This document shows positions 52,742-63,172 of a stretch of DNA of 64,000 nucleotides, one piece after another. The DNA comes from Melieria omissa. Its lineage: Eukaryota; Arthropoda; Insecta; Diptera; Ulidiidae. Numbering within the stretch: the stretch's first letter is position 1; every line of letters begins with the position of its first letter. The notes beneath the pieces are model-generated. The model saw nothing but the letters and a program-made list of their open reading frames with translations, did not search any database and was not told the origin of the DNA. Made by a program: the position numbers and the translations under genes. The stretch lies in assembly GCA_963971225.1 (NCBI GenBank), contig OZ020270.1:14247817-14311816 (forward strand), given 5' to 3'.

Positions 52742-55395
52742 CGCAAATCGCTGATTTGCGACGAGAGTGCAGGAAGCTCTTCAACAGGGCTAAGGCAGAC
52801 AATAGCTGGCCATCCTACAAGGAGGCCCTTCGACGCTACAAGCGCGAACTCAGATCTGCCAAACACAATTCATGGTCGGCCTACTGCGAGAACGTCGAGA
52901 ACGTATTTGGGTTCAATACAAACCACAGATGGAGATTGGACCAGCTCGAGCTCTGAAACCCTTGAGCTCCTTACCGACACACACTTTCCGGGTAACACTG
53001 TCTCTCCGGTAGACTGTACCGATCCAGACGCACCATCAGACCATGACTTTAGCGACGCCGCAATAAGTACAGAGAGTCTGAACTGGGCCATCGACAGCCT
53101 GGACTCGCATAAAGCACCGGGTCCAGACGGAATCACGCCAGAGGAACTGAAGCAGGCAAGGACCCTGCTAGCTCCTTGGTTAATCAAGATCTTTAAGGCA
53201 TGCATTGGACTCGCCTACGTACCACGAAAATGGAACAGAGCGAAAGTAGTCTTCATCCCCAAAGGGGGAAGAAGTTGCCATGTCACCGCAAAGGACTTTC
53301 GGCCGATAAGCCTAACTTCCTTTCTCTTGAAAACTCTAGAAAAACTGCTGGATTCCTACATTCGTCAGACAATTGACCCTCGCGGAATCTCGGAACTCCA
53401 GCATGCATACACTAAGGGCAAGTCCACAGAGACGGCTCTCCATGACCTGGTCCATAGAGTGGAGAGGTCACTTTCACTCAAGGATATACGCTGGCGGCTT
53501 TCCTCGATATAGAAGGAGCCTTCAACAACATTCAGCCGGAAGCTACTATAGCGGCTTTGACCGACCTGAAGCTAAATAACCGGCTAATATGCTTGATCGG
53601 CAACCTCCTGAGAAGGAGGGAAATCTTTACAGAGCTTGGCGACACCAGAGTCATCCGTTTTGTGTCGAGAGGTACCCCCCAGGGTGGGGTACTATCGCCC
53701 CTGCTCTGGAATCTTACAGTTAATCCTCTAATCATGAGGCTATCGGCATCGAATTGCCACGTGGTGGCGTACGCTGACGACATCGCTCTCTTGGTATCAG
53801 GGAAGTTTGTCGAGACTTTGAGTGACCTCATACAGGGGGCTCTAAATACACTCTCGTCGTGGGCAAGGGGCTGCGGACTGGGTGTTAACGCTGCAAAGAC
53901 GGAACTTATACTTTTCACGAAGAAGCATATAATTCCGCGGTTCAGCCCACCCATTCTAAATGGCACTCTCCTCCGACCCACGGACAAAGTCAAGTTCTTA
54001 GGCACCATCCTAGATCGGAAGCTAACCTGGAAACCTAACATTGAAAACCGTATCCAGAAGGCAACAACAGCTCTTTACATGTGTAAAAGGGCTATCAGCA
54101 GAAGCTGGGGACTAAAACCGCGAGCCATCCATTGGCTTTACACTGCGGTAATTAGGCCAATCCTCACGTTTGGCGTCACAGTCTGGTGGACAGCCCTGAG
54201 CAAGTCCACATTCGTGAGCCAGCTTACCAAGGTCCAAAGGATGGCAGCCCTGCTTATCACAGGAGCCATCAAGACGACGTCAACCAAAGCCCTGGAAACC
54301 CTTCTCCACTTGCCCCCCATAGACATATATGGTGAGTTTGTGGCGAGTTGTTCCGCGGCTAGACTCAACGCGATACTACCGTGGTCAAGAACCGATGTAG
54401 GACACGCTACCATTGTCAACAGAATTCCATGCAATGTAACGGAGATTGACTATACTATCCCCAAACCACTATCAAAACCACTTTTTAGTGCTAAGATCCC
54501 TTCTAGGGACGAATGGGAGAACCGAGAGCTGCCAGAAGAGGCCTACAATATGGCCACCTTCTACACAGACGGCTCAAAGATGAATGAAAAGTTCGGCAGC
54601 GGTGTATACTGCAAAAACCAGGACCTCAGACTATCATTCCGACTACCGGATCATTGCAGTGTTTTCCAAGCCGAACTCACGGCCATTAGCCAGGCAGCTG
54701 ACTGGCTCAGAGTGAATATGATATCCTACAGGGACATCACTATTTACACCGACAGCCAGGCAGCAATACAAGCTCTCTTGAGCGCTCACCCCCGTTCTAA
54801 AACCGCCCTTCATTGCCGCAAATCTCTCAATGAGATTTGAGTGCAGTACAGAGTACACCTCTGCTGGGTGCCTGGGCACAAGGACATAGAGGGTAATTGT
54901 ATAGCCGATGAGCTGGCAAGAGCAGGCACGGAGCTGCAACACATCAGCGCTATGGAGGCAGTGGGAATACCACTCACCACTTGCAAGCTACACCTTGGAA
55001 AAGTATACTTGAGCAAAGCGAACACTAGATGGCACAACGAACAAACGTGCACCACAACCAGACAAATCTGGCCAGTGACCAACCAGAGCAGATCCAAGGA
55101 ACTGATCCTGCTGAACAAACCCTCGATAGGGATTGTTGTGGGAGTCATTACTGGACACTGCCTCATTGGCCTACATGCTAGCAGACTGGGTCTGCCTTAT
55201 AACGATTTCTGCAGAAGCTGCAGGGACGAGGACTGCGAGGAGTCCGTCGAGCACCTCCTCTGCACGTGTCCAGCGCTCGCGAGAACGCGATTCCGTCACA
55301 TGGGCAGGCACTTTCTGAGCTGCCTAGCTGATCTCGAAAAGACGCCACCGAGCATCATCTACAAATTCGTTAGAGCCTCCAAGTGGCTCCAATGA
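52742..55395 (+). pseudogene. RT and RNase H of the truncated LOA copy
   Basis: The frame starts with DLRRECRKLFNRAK, then shifts near 52910 and again near 53495, and has an in-frame TGA at 54838-54840. RT blocks KAPGPDGITPEELKQ, DFRPISLTSFLLKTLEKLL, GTPQGGVLSPLLWN and AYADDIALLVSG are clear. RNase H has YTDGSKMNEKFGSG, TDSQAAIQAL and NCIADELARAG. The terminal finger is CRSCRDEDCEESVEHLLCTC. Dead copy. Confidence 0.92.
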
Positions 55396-55497
55396 ATACC
55401 GGAATCGGATAGGTGAAGTGTCCCCCCACCACGTGGTAACACAATGGGCCGCATGGCCTAAGTGCTGCCCTAGAGGCGACCACTAAACCTACCTACC
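52742..55497 (+). mobile_element. 5'-truncated LOA-like element
   Basis: 2756 bp bounded by a 14-bp TSD TAGTCCGATATCAA (52728-52741, 55498-55511). It begins in ORF2 near the position of residue 290 of the complete LOA and ends CCACTAAACCTACCTACC. It is a related but distinct LOA family, with the same 3' block GTGGTAACACAATGGGCC. Confidence 0.92.
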
Positions 55498-56371
55498 TAG
55501 TCCGATATCAAAAACATATGTGTATCTTTATTTTTCGTTTTTGAATTAATCGGCACTTTACTTATATATTACCCCACTGTGCGTCGGTATGGTGAGGAAG
55601 CTCATGTGCAACCCCGCATCTTTAAGACACTCCAGCAGCAAACGCAAATGAGCTAACTCGGTAACCAGCATCAGGGGGTCCGTTGCTAACATTACGCCGT
55701 ACAGCCGAACAAGATTTTCGTGCTCGGAATGCATAATGACAGCCTCCTTTAACCCTTATCCTGTATTTTGGGCAAATTTTGCCCAAACGCGTTTTTTGCT
55801 CAGCGTATCTGGCGTGTATTTAGTGATATCGGTATGAAATTTTTTGACAATTATTTTTTTACATGTATTTAGCAGCGTTGTGAAAATGTAGGTTCTTGCT
55901 CCACCAGGGGCTCCCCCATACCAAAAGTAACAAATCTTGCATTTTGGGCAAATTTTTCCCAATACAATTTTCCATTATTTCTGCAAACATTTGTTTTGTT
56001 TTTTGTTGCCCGTGGAATCCCTTATCTGCATAAAGTTTTTTGTATTGATTTTTCAACATTTACGACTATAACGGCTGCACTATATGCGTTTTTTTTGGAA
56101 TTTGGGGAATTCCCAACTTATGTACTCCTGTTTTATCCAAAAACATTAGAAAGAGGAAGATATTTGACATTTGTCAGTGAACTTTCGTTTTTGTGCGTAC
56201 GTAGTTGCCTATATTGCAGTCGCGGGTTGTGAAGTGTGAAAGTCAAAATAAATAATTTTTTTACAGCAACTTTACTCAGGAAAAGAAAAAACCATGTCCC
56301 AAAGGGTTTGTGTAAAAATGTGCCTTTACTTTTCCGTAAAGTGCCTGTATGAATAAAATTCAATAAGTCGC

Positions 56372-57340
56372 CCGTGCCAACTCGACGCCAAATAGAAAAG
56401 CTGCTGAGCGAATCAGACAGTAAGGCTGAAGGGCGTAAACTGTACCAGCAACTCGAAAGCTGTCTTGAACATTTCGAAATTTCGTCAGATGAAGGATCAG
56501 TAACATATATTGCCATATCCGAAGGAGAAAGTATTTGCTACTGCGCAAGAAGAAGATGCACCCATTGGTTTTCTTACTAAGACCAAAAAACAATTTTGTA
56601 TGATAAATGTGGTAGCTCATTGGTTGGTAGAAAAACGGGTGAAAACGTTATTACTACCATAGTATAATAATAAAGTAGTCTAATCAAAACTCTCCCGCTC
56701 AAAGAAAACAAAATTTTGTGAAATTACGTCAATTTTGAAGTCTGAAATTTGTCAGTTCAAAAAATGTTCATCCACAGTCGCAACTTCATTCAAATAAAAT
56801 CGTACTAAAAGCAAAAGGAAAATGCTTAGGTATATTTTAATACCACTTTGTTCACTCTGCTGATGACTTTTTTCACAATATTTGTAAATCAAAATAGAGG
56901 TACATTAGGTGTACTCTCTTTGATTAGACTACTTTATTATCATACTATGATTACTACTACTCCAGGACCAACTCAATATGCCATTGCATTGTTGACATGT
57001 ATGACAAAGGACATGCAGACTATTATTATCAGGATGACAAATATTGAAGGTAGCTTTCATCTTTTTTTCGAAAACTTTGCGCATTACATATTTATACATT
57101 ATTACATAGGTAACAAAGTGTTTGGAGAAGCTTGGTAGGAAATTAACTATGCATCCTTGACGGCTTATTTTAGATTGCCACACATATTTTGGACATGAGA
57201 AAAAACCTGCATTTTACTCCGAGTTTCAAAGAAATATCTAAGCACCGATATCTAAGCACATGATCTTGTATTAGAATGAGCACATTGCACCAAGACGCAA
57301 AAATACAGGATAACTAGTCAAAGAAAAAGAAGCGTTCAGC
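56372..57340 (+). pseudogene. piggyBac transposase N-terminal part
   Basis: An acidic N-terminal region reads TRRQIEKLLSESDSKAEG and FEISSDEGSV. It continues past a frameshift, and across the MITE 56658-56949, into GRKTGENVIT / TTPGPTQYA and IEGSFHLFFENF. The Pro-Gly-Pro then Phe-Phe pattern corresponds to the region before the catalytic domain of piggyBac transposases. The frame degenerates after 57100. The family assignment here leans on the C-terminal fragment and TTAA ends. Confidence 0.55.
56658..56949. mobile_element. MITE with 8-bp TSD inside the piggyBac
   Basis: 292 bp with long inverted repeats (about 38 bp) that start CATAGTATAATAATAAAG at the left, with the near-exact complement at the right. 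TSD ATTACTAC occurs at 56650-56657 and 56950-56957. An 8-bp TSD suggests the hAT superfamily. Confidence 0.88.
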
Positions 57341-57377
57341 GCTCATACTGTTCGGACGTGCTTTTATTCGCTCCGCT

Positions 57378-58666
57378 ATGGTCGGCTGCTTCAAGTGCAA
57401 GTTGCACTGTAATTCATTGGACTCGGTGTCATGTGGCACCTGTCCTGCTAGGTGGCACCATAAATGTGCAAATCTCAACAAGGAAGTTGCCGAGGCTGTT
57501 AAATTTAATAATAATTTACTTTTTCGCTGTGATTGCTGTTTGAAAAATTCACGCTCGGCCTGTTCATCTGTAGTCCCGTTGCTCCTGGAGAAACTGAGTG
57601 AGTTTCGAAGTCTCGTTGACTCTCTCACTGCATCTCACACGGATCAGTTGTCCGCTGATAAGCTGCTCACTACATCGTCGGCTAAAAAATCAGTGGCGGT
57701 TGTGACTCGCTCTCGCTCCAAAGCTGCCGACGTTCGTTCTGCTGGGCAGAAGCTGGCTGCTGATACTATTCCTTCGCCGCTGCCAGTTGGGGCTAAAAGT
57801 AAGAGACCATTGCGCATACTGCCGCTTTCTTCCAGTGCGACATCTAATGCTGACGCCTCATCAAATTCCACCACTGCTGATGGTGCTAGTGCTGCCAACA
57901 CCGCCGTTGCTGCAACAGTTGTTAGTGCCCCGGCCGCTGATTCTAATGCTGCTAGCGCAGCCAACACAACTACACCCGCTGCTACAACAACTGCTAGCAT
58001 AGCCTCAGCCAATGCTACAACAACTGCTGCCATCGCGCCGACTGCTGACTCGAATGCTACCGTTGACGCTGCTGTGCCGCCGCTTGCATTTCGGCCAGCG
58101 CATGTTGTGACCGATCTCACCGCTCTCTCGCAGTCTATGTTATTTTGGATGATGCTTCGTCGCCGGGTGCTCTTGCACCCCACACTTTACACTCATCGCT
58201 TCATGTGCCGGTAGTTGACGGCTGTTCACTTTTATCTGCTCATTCTTCACCTGTTCCTGCTGCTGCTGCTGGGCTGCCTACTGCTGCCGCTAATGCCTGG
58301 ACTACTGTTTATGATAGAAAGCGAAATAAACAAAAGGTTGTTGTTGGTTCGAATGATGATTCTAATTTGGATGTTGCTGTGAGGAAAAAGTGGCTGCATC
58401 TTTCGTCATTTCTGCCCTCTGTTGCTGAAGAGAACATCATTGATTACATTTCCTGTCGGACGGGCATTGGAAAAAACCATCTCTCTTGCTATAAATTAAT
58501 TAAGAAGGACGTTCCATCGGATTCTCTTAAACGAGTCAATTTTAAACTTGGGGTTACTTCCACATTCTGTGGAAAGCTTTTAGACCCTTCGGTGTGGCCA
58601 ACCAGTGTCAGGGTACGCTCCTTTCGTTTTTTTCAAAAAATAGTACCACCACCGACAAATGCATAA
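57378..58666 (+). pseudogene. ORF1 with N-terminal PHD finger
   Basis: Starts with ATG at 57378. A Cys4-His-Cys3 finger (CFKCKLHC, CGTCPARWHHKCANL, FRCDCC) fits a PHD domain, as found in ORF1 of CR1-like elements. A Ser/Thr/Ala-rich stretch with imperfect repeats (57840-58080) follows. The frame changes near 58150, and the C-part (WLHLSSFLPSVAEENIIDYI...) may be the RNA-binding end. One frameshift makes it a pseudogene. Confidence 0.75.
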
Positions 58667-58739
58667 CAATAGCTGCTGTCGCGTTAAATTGTGAGTCCAC
58701 GGATTCAACTGTGGATCCAGTGGGTGCTAACTTTGGGCC

Positions 58740-60447
58740 TGTAGTGGCTCCCAGTTGTTCAAAGAAGTGCATCAAAATTTATTTCCAAAATGTCTCCGGG
58801 ATGAGATCTAAAGCTGACTCTGTACGTCTGCCTAGTTCTTCATTGGATTACGACGTTTTTGTTATTATTGAGACTTGGTTAAATCCAAGTTTCTTTGGCT
58901 CAGAATTCTTCGACCCAAACTTGTTTAATGTGTTTCGGAATGATAGAGACTCTCTTCAATCAGGTCTGACAAGGGGTGGGGGTGTTTTGATTGCCGCTAA
59001 ACGCAATCTACGCTCAGCCATAGTGGAACTCGAAAACAATGACACTCTTTTAGACCAGCTTTGCGTGCAACTCCAAGGCATGCACGGATTGCTTCTTATA
59101 TGCGCATCGTATATCCCACCGAATAGTTCTGACGCTATTTACAAATCACATGTTGACAACATTTCTTCCATTTGTGCCAAAATTGGTGATAATGAGCTTT
59201 GTGTTTTGGGAGACTTCAATCTGAGCAGTATTACCTGGAGCAACATCGGGAACTCTTTTGAGCTTACTCCCTCTAATGTAATTTCTTTCAATGAGATGTA
59301 CGTCATCGACAGTTTTACAAGCTTTGGCTTGTCACAGATTAATGGATTTTCCAACAAGCTAAATCGAATACTAGACTTGAGCTACATTTCAAGCAACTTA
59401 AATAGTAAGGTGATCGAGTGCGACTGTCCTTTTTCACCTGTTTGCTTACATCACGTTCCGTTAATAGTTGAGCTTGAATTCTTTGCACTTCTTTGCACAC
59501 ACTATCTCGTTTAATTATAATCTTTGTGATTTTGATGAGGTGGATAATGTGCTTCGTGAAGTCGATTGGGTTGAGTTACTCGCTAGTTCTGTGGTTGCTG
59601 ACTGTTATACAGTTTTTAAATCGACAGTTTTTGATTTATGTCTGGAGTATATCCCTACTTTACACAGAAAGGTTCATAGACTACCGTGGGTTACTAAGGA
59701 ATTGCAACATCTAAAGAATTCAAGAAACAAATACTATAAAAAATACAAGGCAACAAGGAGTCTTTTCTACTTTAGCAACTACCAGTCCCATCTAAAGAGT
59801 TACAATAGACTCGCCAAATTGTCGTACAGGAACTATATCCGCAATTACGAAGTCGGTATCAAAAGCAACCCTAAAGCCTTTTGGAGCTTTATTAAGTCAA
59901 AAAAGCAGTTTCGGATATTCCATCTTCCGTGTTCTTTAAGAAGAAATCCGCAAAAACAAAAAACTACTGTCTTTTCGGATCCGTATACAATCAAATTACT
60001 TTACACAACTTTGTCAGGTCTAGATTGGAATATACCGCGCTAATATGGAGACCATATCACGCATCTTCCATAAACCGAATTGAACGGATACAGAAAGTAT
60101 TCATTCGGTTCGCTTTGCGTTCGCTGAACTTCAATGATCCCATACCATCCTACAGCTCTCGTTGCCTTCTAGTTAACTTAAAGTCACTACATGCTAGGCG
60201 TTCACTTCTTGCATGCTCCTTTGTAGTCAGCATTGTATGTGGTGCTATTGATTGCCCGGATCTTTTAGCAAGAATAGCATTTAATGTCCCTAAACGGAGT
60301 CTGCGGAGGGTGGATACCTTCCATTTAGATGTCCCCAGGACGATTTATGCACCTCTATATAGGGCCTTCTCGGATTTAAACAATGTTACCGATTTGGATC
60401 TGTCACTTCCGAAGGGTTTGCTGTTGAATAGTTTAAGTAACTTATAG
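58740..60447 (+). pseudogene. ORF2 endonuclease plus RT ends
   Basis: The first frame has the APE domain (IYFQNVSGMRSKADSV, VIIETWLN, VLGDFNLSSITW). The second (59468-59905) has the linker LPWVTKELQHLKNSRNKYYKK and PKAFWSFIKSKK. The last (from about 59929) jumps to RSRLEYTALIWRPYH near the RT C-terminus. No F/YADD box exists, so about 400 codons of RT were deleted internally. There are also frameshifts. Confidence 0.85.
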
Positions 60448-60526
60448 TTTGTAATAATTATTATATCCTATAGTCAGTAAGGACATTTGTTCATTGGCTA
60501 AATAAATAAATAAGTATAAAACAGCA

Positions 60527-60928
60527 ATAATAGAGTATTATAACCATACAAAGGCAGGGGAGGATACACTCGACCAACTGGTTGCCACATATACTTGCAA
60601 GCGGAAGACCAATAGGTGGCCTGTAGCCCTATTCGCAAATATGCTTGATGTCTCCGAATGCAATGCTTTTGTGATTTGGACAGCAGTAAACCCCAAAGAA
60701 GAAGAAGAAGAACTTTTGAAAGAAGAAAAGCAGGAGCGTAAGACACAGCCACATGGCATTGCCCGCCATCACCCGCAAGGAGAGAAAAATACAAAAAGAG
60801 GCCGTTGTCACTTTTTTGAAAACAAGTCTAACAGTACTAAATATAATACAAAATTTAAGAATTGTAGCTTATTTGTGTGCAAAAATCATTCTTGTGTAGA
60901 AATTATATGCCATTGCAACAAAAAGTAA
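60527..60928 (+). pseudogene. piggyBac transposase C-terminus
   Basis: Reads IEYYNHTKAGEDTLDQLVA, then KRKTNRWPVALFANMLDVSE: the conserved end of the piggyBac catalytic domain with its third acidic residue (D in DTLDQ) and the K-T-x-RWP signature. A charged linker and a Cys/His tail (RCHFF...CSLFVCKNHSCVEIICHC) follow, matching the cysteine-rich domain that binds the transposon ends. The frame is open here. The upstream catalytic part is interrupted. Confidence 0.88.
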
Positions 60929-61174
60929 TAAAACTAGTAAAATTATATTGGGCAAAATTTGCCCAAAATACAAGATTCGTTACTTTTTTTATACAGGATG
61001 AGGGTTAAAAACTCCATTGGATTTGACTGCATTCGCTCACGGCAGAGGCACTTAATGGCCACGTGAATCTGCGAAAAAGAATAGAAAAATTGGTTTAACA
61101 ACAGTGACTAGGTACAGTGGTGACACAAACCCGTTCTCTGCTCCGAATCAGCATGCGAAGATGTGATACACACA

Positions 61175-62260
61175 CACATCAGAGACTCAGACAGGGCTAT
61201 TCTGGCAAAGACTGTTAAAAAGATTATCAAAAGATTATTGAAAGATAGTTTGAAAGACTGAATGAAAGATTTTGGCTATTCCAATGAAAAAATCTTTCGG
61301 AAAAGCTCTAAAATTCAACACTCGAGTTGAAAAGCTGTTTTCGGCGAACAGCATTGCCAGCCAACTCTTTTTCTGTGAAACTTGAAGCATTTTTGCAATG
61401 ATGAAAGAAAATTATTTTTCCAATTTTCGTTATGATTTTCTTTTTAATTACAGATGTGTTTATCAGGATTATTTTGCAGTTACGTATTTCTTTTTAGAAA
61501 AGACAAGAACTGGTGTAAAAATATGAATTCAAATTAATTGATTTATTTTTTATGTGATGTTAATGATGTTGTCAGATTTAACCTTAAGGCAATGAACAGC
61601 ACATGAAGACAAACACTTTCGGTCAATTTATATTATGTACTTTTGCTGTTAATTGGTGTATTTTTACGTTTTCTTTCATCCTTCATAAAAATCTCACATT
61701 TGTAAACCAAGTGCTCTGTTCGATGCTGGCAATACTGTTGGCAAACGAACCGTCCGTCGTGAAATGAAAAATTCAAACGTAGTTTCAAAAATTTCAATCA
61801 ATGGCTGAAGAAATCAAGCTGAAGTAAAAATTAAAAAAGTAATTGCATTCTTTTATAAAATATGTATATATATATTATATTATATACGTATACCGTTTCT
61901 TTTCATAACACAAACACAACGCACGTACTTTTTGCAAGCTGAAAGACGACCCCAAGAGCACATCTTTCAAACTGTCTTTCATGTTACGGAAAAAAGCTTT
62001 CAAGATAGTTGCTAGAATAGCAAATTGTCTTTCGAAATATTTTTGTACTTCGAAAGATTGAGGTGAGTTGAAAGATAGTTGCCAGAATAGCCTTGAGAGT
62101 CGAACAACTTTGTCGAAGTCTCCTTTAAGGCCGTGACAAACATGGTGCTGTCCTTGTTCAGTTGCATATCATTGATGCCGGCTGTGAGGTCGTTTACCGA
62201 ATTGATCCCTCTGCCGCCCTTGCGTATGCCCCAGATAGAAATTTGTCCATTATTATGACC
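61175..62260 (-). pseudogene. eIF3i: eIF3i (WD-repeat) exon fragment split by a MITE
   Basis: On the minus strand, after an acceptor CTGTAG, it reads GHNNGQISIWGIRKG, AGINDMQLNKDSTMFVTA, TKLFDS and, beyond the MITE, ESLMC. This is one WD repeat and the start of the next of translation initiation factor 3 subunit i, a beta-propeller that scaffolds eIF3. The usual W-D is W-G and other conserved positions are altered, so it is probably an exon from a decayed duplicate. It lies 107 bp upstream of the Ack-like exon on the same strand. Confidence 0.75.
61192..62095. mobile_element. MITE with CARGG ends in the eIF3i exon
   Basis: 904 bp with inverted ends CAGGGCTATTCTGGCAA and CAAGGCTATTCTGGCAA (one mismatch). 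Many GAAAGAT/GAAAGAC words lie next to both ends. Removing it with one AGA copy restores the eIF3i frame, so the TSD seems to be 3 bp (AGA, 61189-61191 and 62096-62098). Superfamily unclear: the ends suit hAT, the TSD does not. Confidence 0.8.
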
Positions 62261-62384
62261 TACAGAACTAAACTGTAGTTCCTATTTCTCACTACATTCA
62301 ACAATTTTGTTTCGTACAGGGACGATTGACTTGTTCGCACAGGGACGATCGTCTCTGGCCGAAGTAGTCAGTCGTGCAGTGAGC
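62261..62384. other. Intron-like flank
   Basis: Two CAGGGACGAT words occur at 62316-62350. No gene recognised. Confidence 0.4.
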
Positions 62385-62392
62385 GTGAAGCG

Positions 62393-63159
62393 CAACGATT
62401 AAGCGATGTGAAACTGGGAGAGCCGGTAGAAATACATGCACAGAATTACACTAATATTATTGCAAAATTGCAACCTTGGGGCTGACTATAGTCAGCCCCA
62501 AGGTTGATCAGGAAGGTACTTTTTCCTCCATATAAATTTCTAAAACGGGGTTGTTGTTCTAGTTGATTTCAAATTGCCAGTGTAGCTGGTGTGAGTCATT
62601 TTTTGTGACCAAAGAAATTTGTCTTTTTATTTGTATATTTTTGGTGCCATTTCGTAATACGTTTGTATAAAATTGACTAGAAAAATATATTATTGCCCAA
62701 AAGCGTCAAAATAATCTTTGGGTATGCTTTTAATTCAGTTAAATTAAGATTTTGTAAGCTGCATTCAAAAAAACAACCCTGCGGTCAAACTACAGCATTT
62801 AGCAAAAAAAGCATACCTGATCGTTAGAGATTCGCTAAATGAAGAAATGCGAAATACAAAGGACGGCAATTGACCCTGTCATATTCAATGCATTTAGCTT
62901 TGTGTTCTTTGGTATATTTTCATTAATATTTACATAATTAAACCAAAAAAGTTCATGTGTTGGCATTTAATCCAGAAAATTAATAAGAACATACTTTAAA
63001 AAGCAAATAATTGTAAAGAATCCCTAATCCCTAATATCGGGAAAAGAGCAGACACAGTGAAAAGCTGATCACTGCCAGCACACACGGACTGTGTACGTGA
63101 ATTGCAAAAAACGCACAAAAATCGGCTTACTCTCCCAGTTTCACATCGCTTAATCGTTG
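62393..63159. mobile_element. hAT-type MITE, copy 1
   Basis: 767 bp, inverted ends CAACGATTAAGCGATGTG and onward for about 28 bp, TSD GTGAAGCG (62385-62392, 63160-63167). The CAACG start fits the hAT end consensus. It contains a perfect 36-bp palindrome (62471-62506) and no coding sequence. Confidence 0.93.
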
Positions 63160-63172
63160 GTGAAGCGGACGA

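Larger units (their letters stand above)
46617..55581. mobile_element. Transib-like non-autonomous DNA transposon with nested elements
   Basis: Terminal inverted repeats start with 14 identical bases, CACAGTGGGGTAAT, at 46617 and (inward) at 55581. Both also have TGCC at positions 27-30 and ATTAATTC at 32-39. The TSD is CGTCG (46612-46616, 55582-55586) inside the kinase exon. Transib elements have CAC ends and 5-bp GC-rich TSDs. Without nested copia and LOA about 1.4 kb remains, with no transposase seen. Confidence 0.8.
57340..60515 (+). mobile_element. Non-LTR element with PHD-finger ORF1, RT core deleted
   Basis: Encodes a PHD-type ORF1, an APE endonuclease and the RT C-terminus, and ends in TAAATAAATAAATAAG near 60500-60515, a microsatellite tail. 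It sits between the two piggyBac transposase fragments. The 5' limit is approximate. CR1/Jockey group by ORF organisation. Confidence 0.8.
55753..61004 (+). mobile_element. piggyBac transposon (TTAA element VI) in the Ack-like exon
   Basis: Ends CCCTTATCCTGTAT (55753) and, inward from 61004, CCCTCATCCTGTAT are inverted repeats with one mismatch. TTAA lies at 55749-55752 and 61005-61008. Subterminal copies of TTTTGGGCAAATTTTGCCC occur in inverted orientation at both ends (55766-55785, 60948-60968). N- and C-terminal pieces of a piggyBac transposase are present. The middle is occupied by an 8-bp-TSD MITE and a non-LTR element. Confidence 0.9.
46544..61068 (-). pseudogene. Ack-like: Ack-like tyrosine kinase exon split by two transposons
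   Basis: On the minus strand an acceptor TTTTTCGCAG precedes 61068 and a donor GTGAAG follows 46544. Three coding blocks (61068-61005, 55748-55582, 46611-46544; about 299 bp) join in frame once the transposons and one TSD copy are removed. They read HVAIKCLCRERM (catalytic Lys), EFLKEAVIMHSEHENL (helix C Glu), RLYGVMLATDPLMLVTELAHL, TIPT, CEFARQICKGMRYLENKRLIHR. This is kinase subdomains II-VI of an Ack-family non-receptor tyrosine kinase. The other exons are not in the window. The insertions and a few unusual residues suggest a dead copy. Confidence 0.85.

Noticed and set aside
55859..56516. Minus-strand frames near the left end of the piggyBac
   Set aside because: No similarity to a known domain. 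They are antisense to the transposase 5' region and its subterminal repeats.
57644..58183. Ala/Val-rich 179-codon frame on the minus strand
   Set aside because: Antisense of the Ala/Thr-rich repeat in the LINE ORF1. Composition alone keeps it open.
60498..60811. Minus-strand frames with hydrophobic and Ser-rich residues
   Set aside because: Antisense to the piggyBac transposase C-terminus, which has a clear signature on the plus strand.
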